Shown here: positions 19,901-26,729 of the stretch, one piece after another | Layout: each line of letters opens with the position of its first letter | How positions within the stretch are numbered: the first letter of the stretch is position 1 | Origin: Caballeronia udeis | GTDB lineage: Bacteria; Pseudomonadota; Gammaproteobacteria; Burkholderiales; Burkholderiaceae | Reading direction: 5' to 3' | NCBI RefSeq assembly: GCF_001544555.2 | Contig: NZ_FCOK02000010.1 | Span: forward strand, 62,001-126,000 | DNA length: 64,000 nucleotides | Program-made: the position numbers and the translations under genes | Notes under the pieces: model-generated | Told to the model about the DNA's origin: nothing | What the model saw: the letters and a program-made list of their open reading frames with translations, nothing else | The model's database searches: none

Positions 19901-20138
19901 CTTGCGCCTGCGCTTGCGCGCCCCATCCGCCCAGGCCCATCAACAACAGTACGGTCAGGACGCGCGAATCAGGGCCGTGCAGCGTAGAGGCGCCGAGCCC
20001 ATCACGCTGATCGCTTCGCCCGTCGCATACGGTGGCCCCCGCCCCCGACCTGCCCTTCCCGCACGACCTGTCCAGCTCGGAGGCAGCTACAAAGGCGCCC
20101 AGCGCCTTATTCCAGATCGACCGATATACCTTGTTCAT
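13956..20138 (-). CDS. Trimeric autotransporter adhesin (YadA/Hia type), 2060 residues
   Basis: A type Vc secreted adhesin. It starts with an extended signal peptide (MNKVYRSIWNKALGAFVAAS, ESPR), followed by a hydrophobic core ending at about GAQAQAQ. Residues 80-640 are an almost unbroken series of YadA-head repeats of the AIGxxAxAxG kind. The rest alternates head blocks, YFHANSTA blocks, HYYSxNDGG blocks and nine neck motifs of the form TNVAAG-STDAVNGSQLYA or shorter variants. The last 90 residues are a short coiled coil (ANSYTDSQIQGLRRDAD) and the four-strand membrane anchor ending in GAVIGAGYQW with a terminal aromatic. AGGA lies 7 bases before the ATG. Codon use is alanine- and glycine-heavy. 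It likely mediates attachment or aggregation at the cell surface. Confidence 0.95.
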   Translation of the reverse strand: MNKVYRSIWNKALGAFVAASELDRSCGKGRSGAGATVCDGRSDQRDGLGASTLHGPDSRVLTVLLLMGLGGWGAQAQAQVSCATAPFNFYSGSTTCVGFQSTASGGGATAVGFAATSTGLNALSLGFQAIASVTNAIYVGARTAAGTGATAESAIGIGTDVAASGSGAIGVGVDVVSSGNLSTAVGPSAKATGDNGVALGASASAAASGAVAVGGGATGSQTNGIAVGSGANASGANAVYLGARTAAGTGSTGTASIAVGTDVTSNADYATAIGFQAVGSGPAAVAMGYTATASGTHGVAVGFQSIASGLNAVYLGPRTVAGTGATAAGAIGIGTDVTASGPSSLAAGTVSKASAQNAVALGAGAAASGLNALGMMNGSNASGANAIALGGADSIAEGGASAPATVAGAAASGIRAIAIGSGASSAGSSSIAIGDSAQTGANTNAVAMGTSATANATNASAIGNGAHALAASTVALGDGSTVTAAAGAGSFAGGQNSQVLSGTGAVALGQAQTVSGNGAVAIGDPNTATGNGAVAVGANNTATGNGAVAQGNGNTANGQGAVALGNASNATGASALAFGDTAVANQADAVALGAGASAGNAKAVALGSGSTTAAAVDTASVTVGGVTSTVAGATPGSTVSVGSLGQERTITNVAAGRVSATSTDAVNGSELYATNQAVNNLTSGAAGPFVSNSSVTSTQPVSSGANAAAGGFGAVATGAASLVVGNQATDNGVADSTVLGQGASITGGVTGSNVALGQGASVTSAAVPTASGTIDGTTFTYAGGTPAGVVSVGTSAAPRQITNVAAGRVTAASTDAVNGSQLYAADTAITTVGTQVTNLGDSVASSLGGSSTYNSTTGALTTSLNYGGNTYTSVQNLVNAITGGGTTPGIKYFHANSTAPDSQALGANSVAIGPNAVANNAGDIALGSGSQTAAAVPTASATINGTVYNFAGATPASVVSVGAAGAERQITNVAAGQLSTASTDAVNGSQLFATDQAVNTLSATVTANKTHYYSVNDGGIQGTNYADDGATGTDSLAAGVGALASGVSSTAMGNGAQAQADNALALGAQATASVAGGVAIGSGSVSSRTVLPGTGSIANGTHAIPFNTSDQTLLGAVSFGSGTSYRQLTNVADGTQAQDAVTIRQLAGALSSFSVTGQLYFHANSTAADSLAIGAQSIAVGPTTVVNGDNGVGVGNGAVVDATAPGGIAIGQQTQSAAADAIALGSGAVASGAQSLAQGANANAANQGGIALGSGAQSSATDAVALGAAASSTFANSVALGSASTTAAAVATTGGTINGTAYTYAGAAPTSTVSVGSVGNERTVTNVAAGRVSATSTDAVNGSQLYATDQAVDNLSTTVTANKTHYYSVNDGGTQGANYNDDGATGVNAFAAGVAASATGTNSTALGQGAVASNVNAVALGSGSTTAAAVATTGGTINGTAYTYAGTAPTSTVSVGSVGNERTVTNVAAGQVSATSTDAVNGSQLYANDQAINSLATTVAASTTHYYSTNDGGTPGGNYNNDGATGINALAVGVNAAASGASSFAGGNGAQAQADNALALGSQASASVAGGVAIGSGSVSDRAVLSGIGSIANGTHAIPFNTSDQTLLGAVSVGSATGNTYRQLINVADGTKAQDAVTVRQLVGALSSFAVTPTMYFHANSTAADSLAVGAESIAVGPTTVVNGDNGVGIGNGAVVDSTAPGGVAIGEQANSAQADAIAIGSGAVASGAQSLAQGANAKAANAGGVALGSGAQSSAIDAVAIGAGASATFANSVALGVGSVTTVGALSNYIAYGLSSPQSSAGEINVGNRQITGVAAGKAGTDAVNVSQLDAVATQLTSLINNQSGGSGGFPSTPGSSTSGSSTPPASTGSNSSAGGQGAAASGPNSTAVGNSSTASANGSTAVGQGATSTGSNSVAIGAGSDDGGRANVVSVGSAETPRQVTNVAAGTAPTDAVNVQQLNSGVSSAVTQANSYTDSQIQGLRRDADAGAATAMAVAGLPQPSGPGKSMVSIAGSIYRSQSGQAIGISTISENNHWIYKAAVSTNTRNNYGAVIGAGYQW
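14820..15630 (-). repeat. Internal repeat of the adhesin gene, copy B
   Basis: About 810 bp encoding the HYYSTNDGG, QAQADNALALG, NGTHAIPFNTSDQTLLGAVS, ADGTKAQDAVTVRQL and YFHANSTAADSLA blocks. The same order of blocks with high identity recurs at 16310-17115. Boundaries are approximate. Confidence 0.75.
16310..17115 (-). repeat. Internal repeat of the adhesin gene, copy A
   Basis: The partner of the repeat at 14820-15630, with the same succession of blocks and many identical stretches at DNA level. The segment between the two copies contains two shorter repeats of a TTGGTINGTAYTYAG neck-containing unit. Boundaries are approximate. Confidence 0.75.
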
Positions 20139-20269
20139 ATTTTTCCTGTTCGATATTGCGAGCGCTCGCCTTTACTTTTTGTAAGGATTACTACATATAC
20201 AAATCACAAAGAAAGTGTTGGCGTTGCGTTGCTTTGGTGTGGGAACTGCATTCTTTTGTGTTCTGCCTT

Positions 20270-20292
20270 AGTACTTAGAAATCCTAAGTACT
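20270..20292. promoter_or_regulatory. Inverted repeat upstream of the adhesin gene
   Basis: AGTACTTAG at 20270-20278 and CTAAGTACT at 20284-20292 are perfect complements with 5 bases between. It lies about 130 bp upstream of the adhesin start codon. It could be an operator or a terminator-like hairpin; no T-run follows. Confidence 0.45.
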
Positions 20293-20346
20293 GACGTGCG
20301 CCGTCCTCATGCCTGGAAATTTACATGACGAAGGTATCAATAAGGG

Positions 20347-20384
20347 GCGGCCAGACCGTGCCTGTTTTCTGGCATCCTGGCCGC
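20347..20384. other. Long interrupted hairpin
   Basis: GCGGCCAG at 20347-20354 pairs with CTGGCCGC at 20377-20384, and inside it TGCC at 20359-20362 pairs with GGCA at 20371-20374 around a T-rich loop. The structure could be a terminator or a small structured RNA element; no adjoining gene explains it. Confidence 0.35.
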
Positions 20385-20661
20385 GCAGACTGCAGAGGGC
20401 GCTTGGCTTATGAAGGTCCGAAGGACCACGGCGTATTAACGACAACGGCGTGAAAACGCGCCAATTGCCTATCTGAATGCGATCGTTTGTTTGTCAAACG
20501 TCTGCTTTTCACTGTTCTGCCCGGAATACTCATAATTACCGGTTCCCCGATGAAGTGCTTCGATCGTACGCTCAGCGCGACATGGCAAACGCACACGTGC
20601 CGCGCTACAAGCGTCATTTCTGTTTCAACTGCGTTTTTCGCACTATGTGAACTGATGGCCG

Positions 20662-20673
20662 GCAAACGTTTGC
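20662..20673. promoter_or_regulatory. LacI/PurR-type operator-like palindrome
   Basis: GCAAACGTTTGC is a perfect 12-bp palindrome with a central CpG, the classic form of LacI/GalR-family operators. A related element, CGTTTG-5-CAAACG, lies at 20484-20500. No intact LacI gene is in the window; a decayed one lies at 12130-12391. Confidence 0.4.
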
Positions 20674-21031
20674 GTCAACGCGCACGTTCCGTGACGTTGC
20701 GTAATATAAGATAAGTTCCGGTAAGTTCTTAATAAAACTTTGGCATAAGCGTTTTAATTTGTCTACCGAAACTCTGCATGAAACCGGGGAACGTCGCGAG
20801 ATTTAACAATTGGGCAATAGCAAACGGGGTTCGATGGCAACGGAGCTCAAATACCGACTTGAGCACAGCGCCCAAACGGACGCAGCTTCGCTCACCCGCC
20901 GGTAGACGTGTGTGCATCGATCAAGCGTAGTGGGTTAGTTAATAGAGGTGAGCGCGGAGCCTGGCGTAGCACCGCCCGGCCGTCAACGCGCGATGAAGCG
21001 CCGCGACGCCCCGCTTCGAGTTCGTACCGAC

Positions 21032-21421
21032 TCAGCGCATCGCCCGGCGTGCCTGCGCCTGCTCGGACCATAGGGCCCACGGACGAGCGGTCTGGGCCGC
21101 GTCGGCCTCGGTTCCGGCGTGCGCCTCCTCGTCGGTCAGGAACTCGATCTCGCCGCCCAGCGCCACTGCATTGGTTTGAATTCTTGCATTGAGTTCGAGA
21201 TAGACCGCGCGAAAGACCGCCTCCGGCAGATCGCGCCCGGCCGTCACCGAGCCGTGCCCGCGCAGCAGCACCACGCTCGCATTGCCAAGCGCACGAGCCA
21301 GGTAGCGGCCCTTGCCCGCTATGTGGTGACCCATGCGCCGCAAGATCGCCCTCACCCGATCAGGGTACGTGCCGCGGGAGGCAAGGTATTGAGCCGACTC
21401 GGGCAAGAACACCAGCAACAC
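21032..21421 (-). pseudogene. Class II aldolase/adducin domain protein, 5'-truncated
   Basis: 129 codons covering only the C-terminal half of a class II aldolase: VVLLRGHGSVTAGRDLPEAV with the last metal-binding histidine, then YLELNARIQTNAVALGG and a C-terminal ARPWALWSEQA. The N-terminal half with the first histidine pair and the catalytic acid is missing, and the frame opens without a good ribosome site. It follows a long gene-free stretch with palindromes. An intact class II aldolase of a different subgroup is at 33068-33919. Confidence 0.65.
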
Positions 21422-21461
21422 AATGTTCCTTCACGATAGCTTCCTAAGCTAAGTGATCCTG

Positions 21462-22040
21462 TCAATCATGCAGTTTCCGCTCGATCGCGGGTCCAACTGT
21501 AAAATCGCTAAAAACCACCTCGAATCCTTCCCGCTCCGGCGAACAGCACATTACTCCAACATCGATGGCCGCCGAACGAGGTAAATAGGCGAGACGCACT
21601 ATTTGCCACAACTGACTTTCGACATCGAAATATTGAACACGGATTGCTTCACCATGACGCGTCAGACGCAGACGCAGTCCCGAAGTAGAAGTGGGGATTC
21701 TCAACATGGACCAGTCCGAGGTGTCATTGGTGACAACTACCGAGAAGTAACTCTGTCCGTCTGAATATTCGATACCCGCCTTGACCCAGTGCGTCTCACT
21801 GAGGCGCGCCATCAGGCCGGCCTGGTCGTACAGGGTCTCATAGCGGCCATTGATCGTGGCCTCCGCGGTGAAATCGCCCTCCACCGTTTGATAGGCAAAA
21901 TGCCCGCTGTCACGCCAGAACGAATAAAAGGTCTCGCGCCAGAAGTCAGTCTGGCCATTGGTTCGAACATACAACTCGTTTCCACAAATTTCAAAATTTT
22001 CGGGCTGGTTCAACCATCTGAGCTCTTCGAATCTTGCCAT
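21462..22040 (-). CDS. DUF1349 domain-containing protein
   Basis: 192 residues, all one DUF1349 domain of the concanavalin-like beta-sandwich type, with FWRETFYSFWRDSGHF, the ADFTAEATINGRYETLYDQA-like strand series, GLMARLSETHWVKAGIEY and the final VVFSDFTVGP. GGGGGAG precedes the ATG. Family members are cytoplasmic, resemble glucanase folds and have no settled biochemical role. It stands alone between a truncated aldolase and an amino acid permease. Confidence 0.85.
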   Translation of the reverse strand: MARFEELRWLNQPENFEICGNELYVRTNGQTDFWRETFYSFWRDSGHFAYQTVEGDFTAEATINGRYETLYDQAGLMARLSETHWVKAGIEYSDGQSYFSVVVTNDTSDWSMLRIPTSTSGLRLRLTRHGEAIRVQYFDVESQLWQIVRLAYLPRSAAIDVGVMCCSPEREGFEVVFSDFTVGPAIERKLHD

Positions 22041-22210
22041 GCCGCTCCCCCTTTAATGACGTTCCGGATCTGGTAGACGAACGTCTGCGACCGGGTCGTC
22101 CATTACTCTATGTGTCAATAGCACCGCGCTGGATCCATGCTGCTTTAGCACGCGACCGGATGCGCCGCGGCAAACTATATGCTAGCCGCTTTTAGCGCAA
22201 CACCGTACCG

Positions 22211-22259
22211 TGCCGGCTGTCGACGTGCAGCCGGCAGGACGCGCGGTTAAACCCCGCGC
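22211..22259 (-). terminator. Paired hairpins after the permease gene
   Basis: TGCCGGCTG (22211-22219) pairs with CAGCCGGCA (22228-22236), and GCGCGG (22241-22246) pairs with CCGCGC (22254-22259). They lie within 60 bp of the permease stop codon at 22267. Neither has a clear T-run, so this is a likely but not certain terminator. Confidence 0.5.
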
Positions 22260-22266
22260 ACCACGT

Positions 22267-23766
22267 TTAAAGACTGTGGCTCGGTCCGGCCTTGCCCGCG
22301 TTAAGCCTCCCACGCAGCGAAACCAGCCACCAGATCACACCCACCGCGATCGTGATGACCGTCGTAACAGCGGCGCTGTGATTCTCATCGGGCAACGTCA
22401 GCGTGACGATGACAAACACTGCCCAGATCGCGCCGATCACGATCATCGGTACAAGCCATCGTCCTAAATCGAACACACCCGTGGGTGCAGACGGCATGCG
22501 CCCATTCTTGTAAGCGTAATACGCGGCGACAAGCGTGAGCAGATAGGTCAGGTAGTAAGTCAGGCCGACCATCGAATAGATGGCGGTCACAAAGCCGCCG
22601 CTGGCCAGATTAAGCGCGACCGAAATGACCGTGATCAAAACGATGGCGCCGACCGGCGTCCCAAAGCGCGGGTTGATCGACGACAGGAATGTTGACGCAG
22701 GGAGCATCCGATCACGGGACAAGGCGAACGTCATGCGCGTCGCCACCGCCATGTTTGCAATCAGACACGCAAGAATGGAGGCGAAGGCAACGGCGACCAT
22801 CAAGCTGCCCGCAATGCGCCCGAGTTGCAGCCGTACGATCTGAATGACCGGATTTTCAGGCTGGGCAAGCAGGTCCGACACCGAACCGGGGATGGCAATC
22901 CCCAGCAACGCGAAGACAACGAACCCGAGCACACTGGATACAACTACGGCACGAATCATTGCGCGGGGTGCGGTTCTGCGGGGATCCTTCGTTTCCTCAG
23001 CCAGGTCCGCCGCGCCCTCCCAGCCTAGCAGTACGGACACGGGCAGCAAGGTGGCGAGCGCCACGGTGGCGAAGTGAATCGGCTGCTTGCTGGTAGGTTC
23101 TGCTGATACGAGAATGTGCAATCCCTGCGTATGCCCGAAGAAAAAGAACACCCCGGCAACAAGGACGATAGCCAGGACCACGGTGCCGACAAGTTCAATG
23201 CTTGCGCCAATGTCGTTGATCCGGGTTGCCAGCTTGATGCCGAATATGTTCAGCAAGCCGACCACAAGCGTCGCCGCAATGCTCAAGCCCTGGACCTGCC
23301 CCTGGGTTGGATGCGCCCAGATCTCCGGCGCAAACACGCTGCCAATTGCCGCGGCGGTTGCCGCTGTCCCCGCGAGGAAAGACACGAACGCGACCCAGCC
23401 GGTGAACCAGCCGAAGTGATTTCCGGCAAGCCTGCTGGACCACTGATACGCGTAGCCCGTCAACGGAATCCGGCCGGCGAGATGCGAATACACCAGCACG
23501 ATACAGAAAACGAGGGGTATCACCAGCAGCCACAACAAGATGCCGACGCCGCCGACCCGCGTGAACGGGTCGGAAAACAGCGTCACCACACCCGTGTTGA
23601 TGGAGACCATCGAGAAGGCAAGTGCAAACGAGGTAAACGGGCCCATTGTGCGATGCAGCTTCTGCTTATATCCGAGTGCCGCCAGATCCGCGTCGTCACG
23701 ACTATTCTCGGAATCGGCAAGCGATGGCTCCATCGCCGCCCCTATCGACTTGACGGTCGAGTTCAT
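22267..23766 (-). CDS. APC-superfamily amino acid/amine permease
   Basis: 499 residues with about 12 membrane helices. The first helix region GPFTSFALAFSMVSINTGVV and the segment GWEGAADLAEETKDPRRTAPRA before helix 7 are typical of the amino acid transporter family of the APC superfamily (GABA, choline, polyamine or amino acid uptake). It overlaps the upstream aminotransferase gene by 4 bp (ATGA), so the two are translationally coupled: the permease imports an amine or amino acid that the transaminase then converts. The exact substrate cannot be read from the sequence. Confidence 0.88.
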   Translation of the reverse strand: MNSTVKSIGAAMEPSLADSENSRDDADLAALGYKQKLHRTMGPFTSFALAFSMVSINTGVVTLFSDPFTRVGGVGILLWLLVIPLVFCIVLVYSHLAGRIPLTGYAYQWSSRLAGNHFGWFTGWVAFVSFLAGTAATAAAIGSVFAPEIWAHPTQGQVQGLSIAATLVVGLLNIFGIKLATRINDIGASIELVGTVVLAIVLVAGVFFFFGHTQGLHILVSAEPTSKQPIHFATVALATLLPVSVLLGWEGAADLAEETKDPRRTAPRAMIRAVVVSSVLGFVVFALLGIAIPGSVSDLLAQPENPVIQIVRLQLGRIAGSLMVAVAFASILACLIANMAVATRMTFALSRDRMLPASTFLSSINPRFGTPVGAIVLITVISVALNLASGGFVTAIYSMVGLTYYLTYLLTLVAAYYAYKNGRMPSAPTGVFDLGRWLVPMIVIGAIWAVFVIVTLTLPDENHSAAVTTVITIAVGVIWWLVSLRGRLNAGKAGPSHSL

Positions 23767-25067
23767 TTTCCTTCCTCCTCGATAGCGCCCAGCACTTCGT
23801 CCAGGACGTCCAGTGCACGAGCGAGCAGCGGCCGTTCAATATCAAGCGGCGGCTTGACCTTGATGAGGTTGCCAAGGCCCGCATAACGACTTTCGCCGAA
23901 CAGAACGCCAAGTTCCACGCCTCGTCGATAGACTTCCTGGGAGGCATACCGCGCGGGGGCCTTGGTGACCCGATCCGTCACGAGTTCAATGGATGCCATC
24001 AAGCCCGGGCATCGGACATCGCCGATCAGCTTTCTGCGCGTCTGCATCTCGAGCAGCCGCCCGGTTACGTACTCACCGGAGTCCTTCGCCTTTTCGCAGA
24101 GCTTGTCATCGCGGATCGCGTCGATGGTCGCGCATGCCGCCGCGAGGGACACCGGGAAGTGGCCGAAGGTCAATGCTTCCTCGCCTTCGTCGAACCATTT
24201 CAGGCGATCATCGGCAAGGATCCCGGCGAGCGGAAAACCGCCACCAACGCCTTTGCCAAATACGATAATGTCCGGCGTCACGCCATAGTATTGCGCCGCC
24301 CACATCGTACCCATGCGGCCAAATCCAGTCTGGACCTCGTCAAAAATCAACAGCACGCCGTGGCGATCACAGATTTCACGCACGCCTCTATAGTAAGAGC
24401 GCGGGAATTCGATGTGACCGCCGTTGCCCTGGATCGGCTCCATCATGACGGCTGCGACCGGGCCATCCACGCCCTTGACTATCGTGTCTTCGAGCAAACC
24501 CAGGCACAGTTGCGACTCGGCCTCAGGGTCCATGCCCATGCGCGCCCGGTACGGATACGGGTGCGGCACCCGGGTGAAGCGCGGCTGGATCGCGAGAAAC
24601 GGATTGTTTGGATGCGGCCAGCTCGCGCCCAGTGTGGCCAGCGAACGTCCGTGATAACCATCCTGAAGCACGACGAGGTTCTGCGCGTGCGGGCGGTTCT
24701 TGAACGCCAGTTTCATCGCCATTTCGCCAGCCAGGCTTCCGTGCAGCGCGAAGCCCGTTTGATTGAGCGAACCCACCGAGATCTCGCGCAATTTGGCGAC
24801 GAGATTCTTGTGCGGGATCGACTCGAAATTGGGGCGAATATGCGTCATCTCGCGTAGTTGCGCGACGGCCGCTTCGACAACACGCGGATCGTTTGCACCC
24901 AGATTGTTCGACCAGGCCTGCGCTGTGCAGTCGATATATTCGCGGCCGGCGTCGTCCCAGACGAGCGAGCCTCGCGCTTTGACCAGCGTGATTTTTTCTG
25001 CCGAGGGCTGCTTGGCTACGGGCGTTGCCGGCACGTCCAGATCGGCCAACGAATTCAAATGGTTCAT
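23763..25067 (-). CDS. Class III pyridoxal-phosphate aminotransferase
   Basis: 434 residues. It carries the class III features: the cofactor phosphate site HGSLAGEMAMKLA, the DGYHGRS aromatic-histidine motif, LLIFDEVQTGFGRMG with the pyridoxal-ring Asp, and the Schiff-base lysine in FGKGVGGGFPLAG. Family members transfer the amino group of omega-amino acids or diamines. The ATG at 25067 has AGGAG upstream and is preferred to the frame opening at 25130. It is the first gene of a two-gene operon with the permease, divergent from a LysR gene. Confidence 0.88.
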   Translation of the reverse strand: MNHLNSLADLDVPATPVAKQPSAEKITLVKARGSLVWDDAGREYIDCTAQAWSNNLGANDPRVVEAAVAQLREMTHIRPNFESIPHKNLVAKLREISVGSLNQTGFALHGSLAGEMAMKLAFKNRPHAQNLVVLQDGYHGRSLATLGASWPHPNNPFLAIQPRFTRVPHPYPYRARMGMDPEAESQLCLGLLEDTIVKGVDGPVAAVMMEPIQGNGGHIEFPRSYYRGVREICDRHGVLLIFDEVQTGFGRMGTMWAAQYYGVTPDIIVFGKGVGGGFPLAGILADDRLKWFDEGEEALTFGHFPVSLAAACATIDAIRDDKLCEKAKDSGEYVTGRLLEMQTRRKLIGDVRCPGLMASIELVTDRVTKAPARYASQEVYRRGVELGVLFGESRYAGLGNLIKVKPPLDIERPLLARALDVLDEVLGAIEEEGK

Positions 25068-25158
25068 GTCGTCTCCTATAAGTGTCAGGACTCGGTCGAG
25101 CTCGAGTGCTTCAATCCTATGCGGTGACAACGGGAAGATATAAAGACGAAATAAAAAC

Positions 25159-25185
25159 CGATATATTGATCGTGCTTATATATCG
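25159..25185. promoter_or_regulatory. LysR-type inverted repeat in the aminotransferase/lysR divergent region
   Basis: CGATATAT at 25159-25166 and ATATATCG at 25178-25185 are perfect complements with 11 bases between. It lies about midway between the two divergent starts and has the dyad geometry expected for a LysR recognition site that also serves autoregulation. Confidence 0.55.
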
Positions 25186-25238
25186 TGTCACTATCGGTGC
25201 GACAGTCCGACCACTTTGATCCAGTTCGGGGGAGATGC

Positions 25239-26153
25239 GTGAACACTCGGGGCATTGACGTCCGGCAGCTTCAGGCGTTTGTTGTAATCGCTGAAGAACT
25301 GAATTTCGTCCGGTCATCCCAACGACTTTTCATATCGCAACCCGCGCTGTCGCAAACTATCCGGCAGTTTGAAAGCACGCTGGGCGTTCAGTTGTTCGAT
25401 CGAACCACAAGGTCCGTGGCACTGACTGAGGCCGGCCAGGAACTCCTGAAGGACGCACGGGAGATCCTGGAGCGCGTGTCGCATCTCGCCGAACACGCGC
25501 GTGACTACGCTCGGGGGATTCGGGGAACACTAAAAGTAGGATTCCTGATTGGTGCCGGGGTCGACCTGATGCCGCAAATTCTCCGGGCGTTCGGTCAGCG
25601 ATATCCGGATGTCAACGTGATCGTAAAGGAGTTCGATTTTTCCGCACCCGAGGCCGGCATCATTAGCGGCATGGAGGTGTCCGTCCTGCGGCCACCGGTC
25701 GGCGTGGAAGGGCTTGTTTGTGAAACGCTGATCGAAGAGGCCTGCGTGGCTTGTCTCCCGGCCAGTCACAGGCTCGCAAGCGCCGAATCCGTCAGCATTT
25801 TTGATTTGCTGGACGATCCTATTGTTGCTGCGCCTGGCAGCGGCGTATGGCGCAACTATTGGACAGGAGACGAGTATCGCGGAGGACGCGCTGCCCCTGT
25901 TGTCCATGAAGCAGCGACCGTGGAAAGCGAATTGCAGACGGTCGCTTCGGGCCGGGGCATTAGCATCACGGCTTATTCCACTGCTCAATTCTATGCCCGG
26001 CCTGGCGTAGCTTTCCCGGTTATCAGAGACATGCCGCCATGTACGGTTGCAGTAGCTGTGTCACACGAACCTACGGTGGCCGCGGCCAACTTTGTGCGAA
26101 TCGCGATCGAGGTTGCGGCGAAATTGCGTAGCCGGAGTAGTCGGGCGACATGA
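25239..26153 (+). CDS. LysR-family transcriptional regulator
   Basis: 304 residues. The winged helix is at residues 7-65 (IDVRQLQAFVVIAEELNFVR, SQPALSQTIRQFE, LFDRTTRSVALTEAG), followed by the two-lobe effector domain. The GTG at 25239 follows GGGGGAG and is preferred to the upstream open frame. Divergent from the aminotransferase-permease operon with a dyad in the shared promoter region, so it most likely controls that operon in response to its substrate. Confidence 0.88.
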   Translation: MNTRGIDVRQLQAFVVIAEELNFVRSSQRLFISQPALSQTIRQFESTLGVQLFDRTTRSVALTEAGQELLKDAREILERVSHLAEHARDYARGIRGTLKVGFLIGAGVDLMPQILRAFGQRYPDVNVIVKEFDFSAPEAGIISGMEVSVLRPPVGVEGLVCETLIEEACVACLPASHRLASAESVSIFDLLDDPIVAAPGSGVWRNYWTGDEYRGGRAAPVVHEAATVESELQTVASGRGISITAYSTAQFYARPGVAFPVIRDMPPCTVAVAVSHEPTVAAANFVRIAIEVAAKLRSRSSRAT

Positions 26154-26186
26154 GCGTCTGGAAAGCTTGCCAGCCGACCTCAACGC

Positions 26187-26468
26187 CTAGGAGGAATGTC
26201 GGTCGCGCAGGTTATCCGCTCGAGCCGGTAGTACGGCACCTGCCGACATCTTCCACTCGTGCGCGGCACTCCAGAAGTCCTTGGAGGGCACCGCGGTTCC
26301 AGCGATCACGATCACACCCATCAACTGTGGATGCTGGCGGTCGAACCCGACTTTGAACGCATCGGGCGCTATCAGTTCCAGTGCGTACAGCAACTCTGAT
26401 CCGGTTAAGCGCAGTTGCACAGGAAACGGACTTTGCGGCTTGCTCATGGCTTGGGCTCTGAAGATCAT
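26187..26468 (-). CDS. Hypothetical protein, no recognised family
   Basis: 93 residues from the ATG at 26468, or 86 from the ATG at 26447 (MSKPQSPFPVQL). Neither has a strong ribosome site. The composition is protein-like, with a beta-alpha-beta pattern PVQLRLTGSELLYALELIAP followed by QLMGVIVIAGTAVP. It is convergent with the lysR gene and 260 bp from the cysteine desulfurase. It may be a small cytoplasmic protein or the remnant of a longer one. Confidence 0.4.
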   Translation of the reverse strand: MIFRAQAMSKPQSPFPVQLRLTGSELLYALELIAPDAFKVGFDRQHPQLMGVIVIAGTAVPSKDFWSAAHEWKMSAGAVLPARADNLRDRHSS

Positions 26469-26729
26469 GCACTTACTCGCAGCGAGCGGATTTCATTCGC
26501 CGAACGCTCTCGACGCGCCAGGCCGCTCATGGACTTCGAATGGAAATGAATTGTGTCGGCTCCGTGCGATCTGGAGTTCAGCCGCGAACGTTAGTAATTC
26601 GATTTTTCATTCGAGTGGGGCCTTCAAGGAAGCACCGAAAAGGCTTCCGTGCCGGCTCGTGCCCAAGTCAGAATGACACTTGACCGGCCGCAAATACACT
26701 AACGCCTTTGCGCTTCGACGATACAGGCC

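Larger units (their letters stand above)
20139..21031. other. Long gene-free stretch upstream of the adhesin
   Basis: 893 bp. The left 170 bp is the adhesin promoter region, with the 12-bp palindrome GCGAGCGCTCGC at 20158-20169 in the leader and the inverted repeat at 20270-20292. Further right come a long hairpin (20347-20384) and two palindromic sites of LacI-operator type (20484-20500 and 20662-20673). No frame here has both a ribosome site and family similarity. The right end abuts a truncated aldolase gene, so part of this stretch is probably what a deletion left behind. Confidence 0.6.

Noticed and set aside
14000..20000. Many long plus-strand and second minus-strand frames within the adhesin gene
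   Set aside because: Shadows of a GC-rich, Ala/Gly-rich repetitive coding sequence; they have no start signals and no family similarity.
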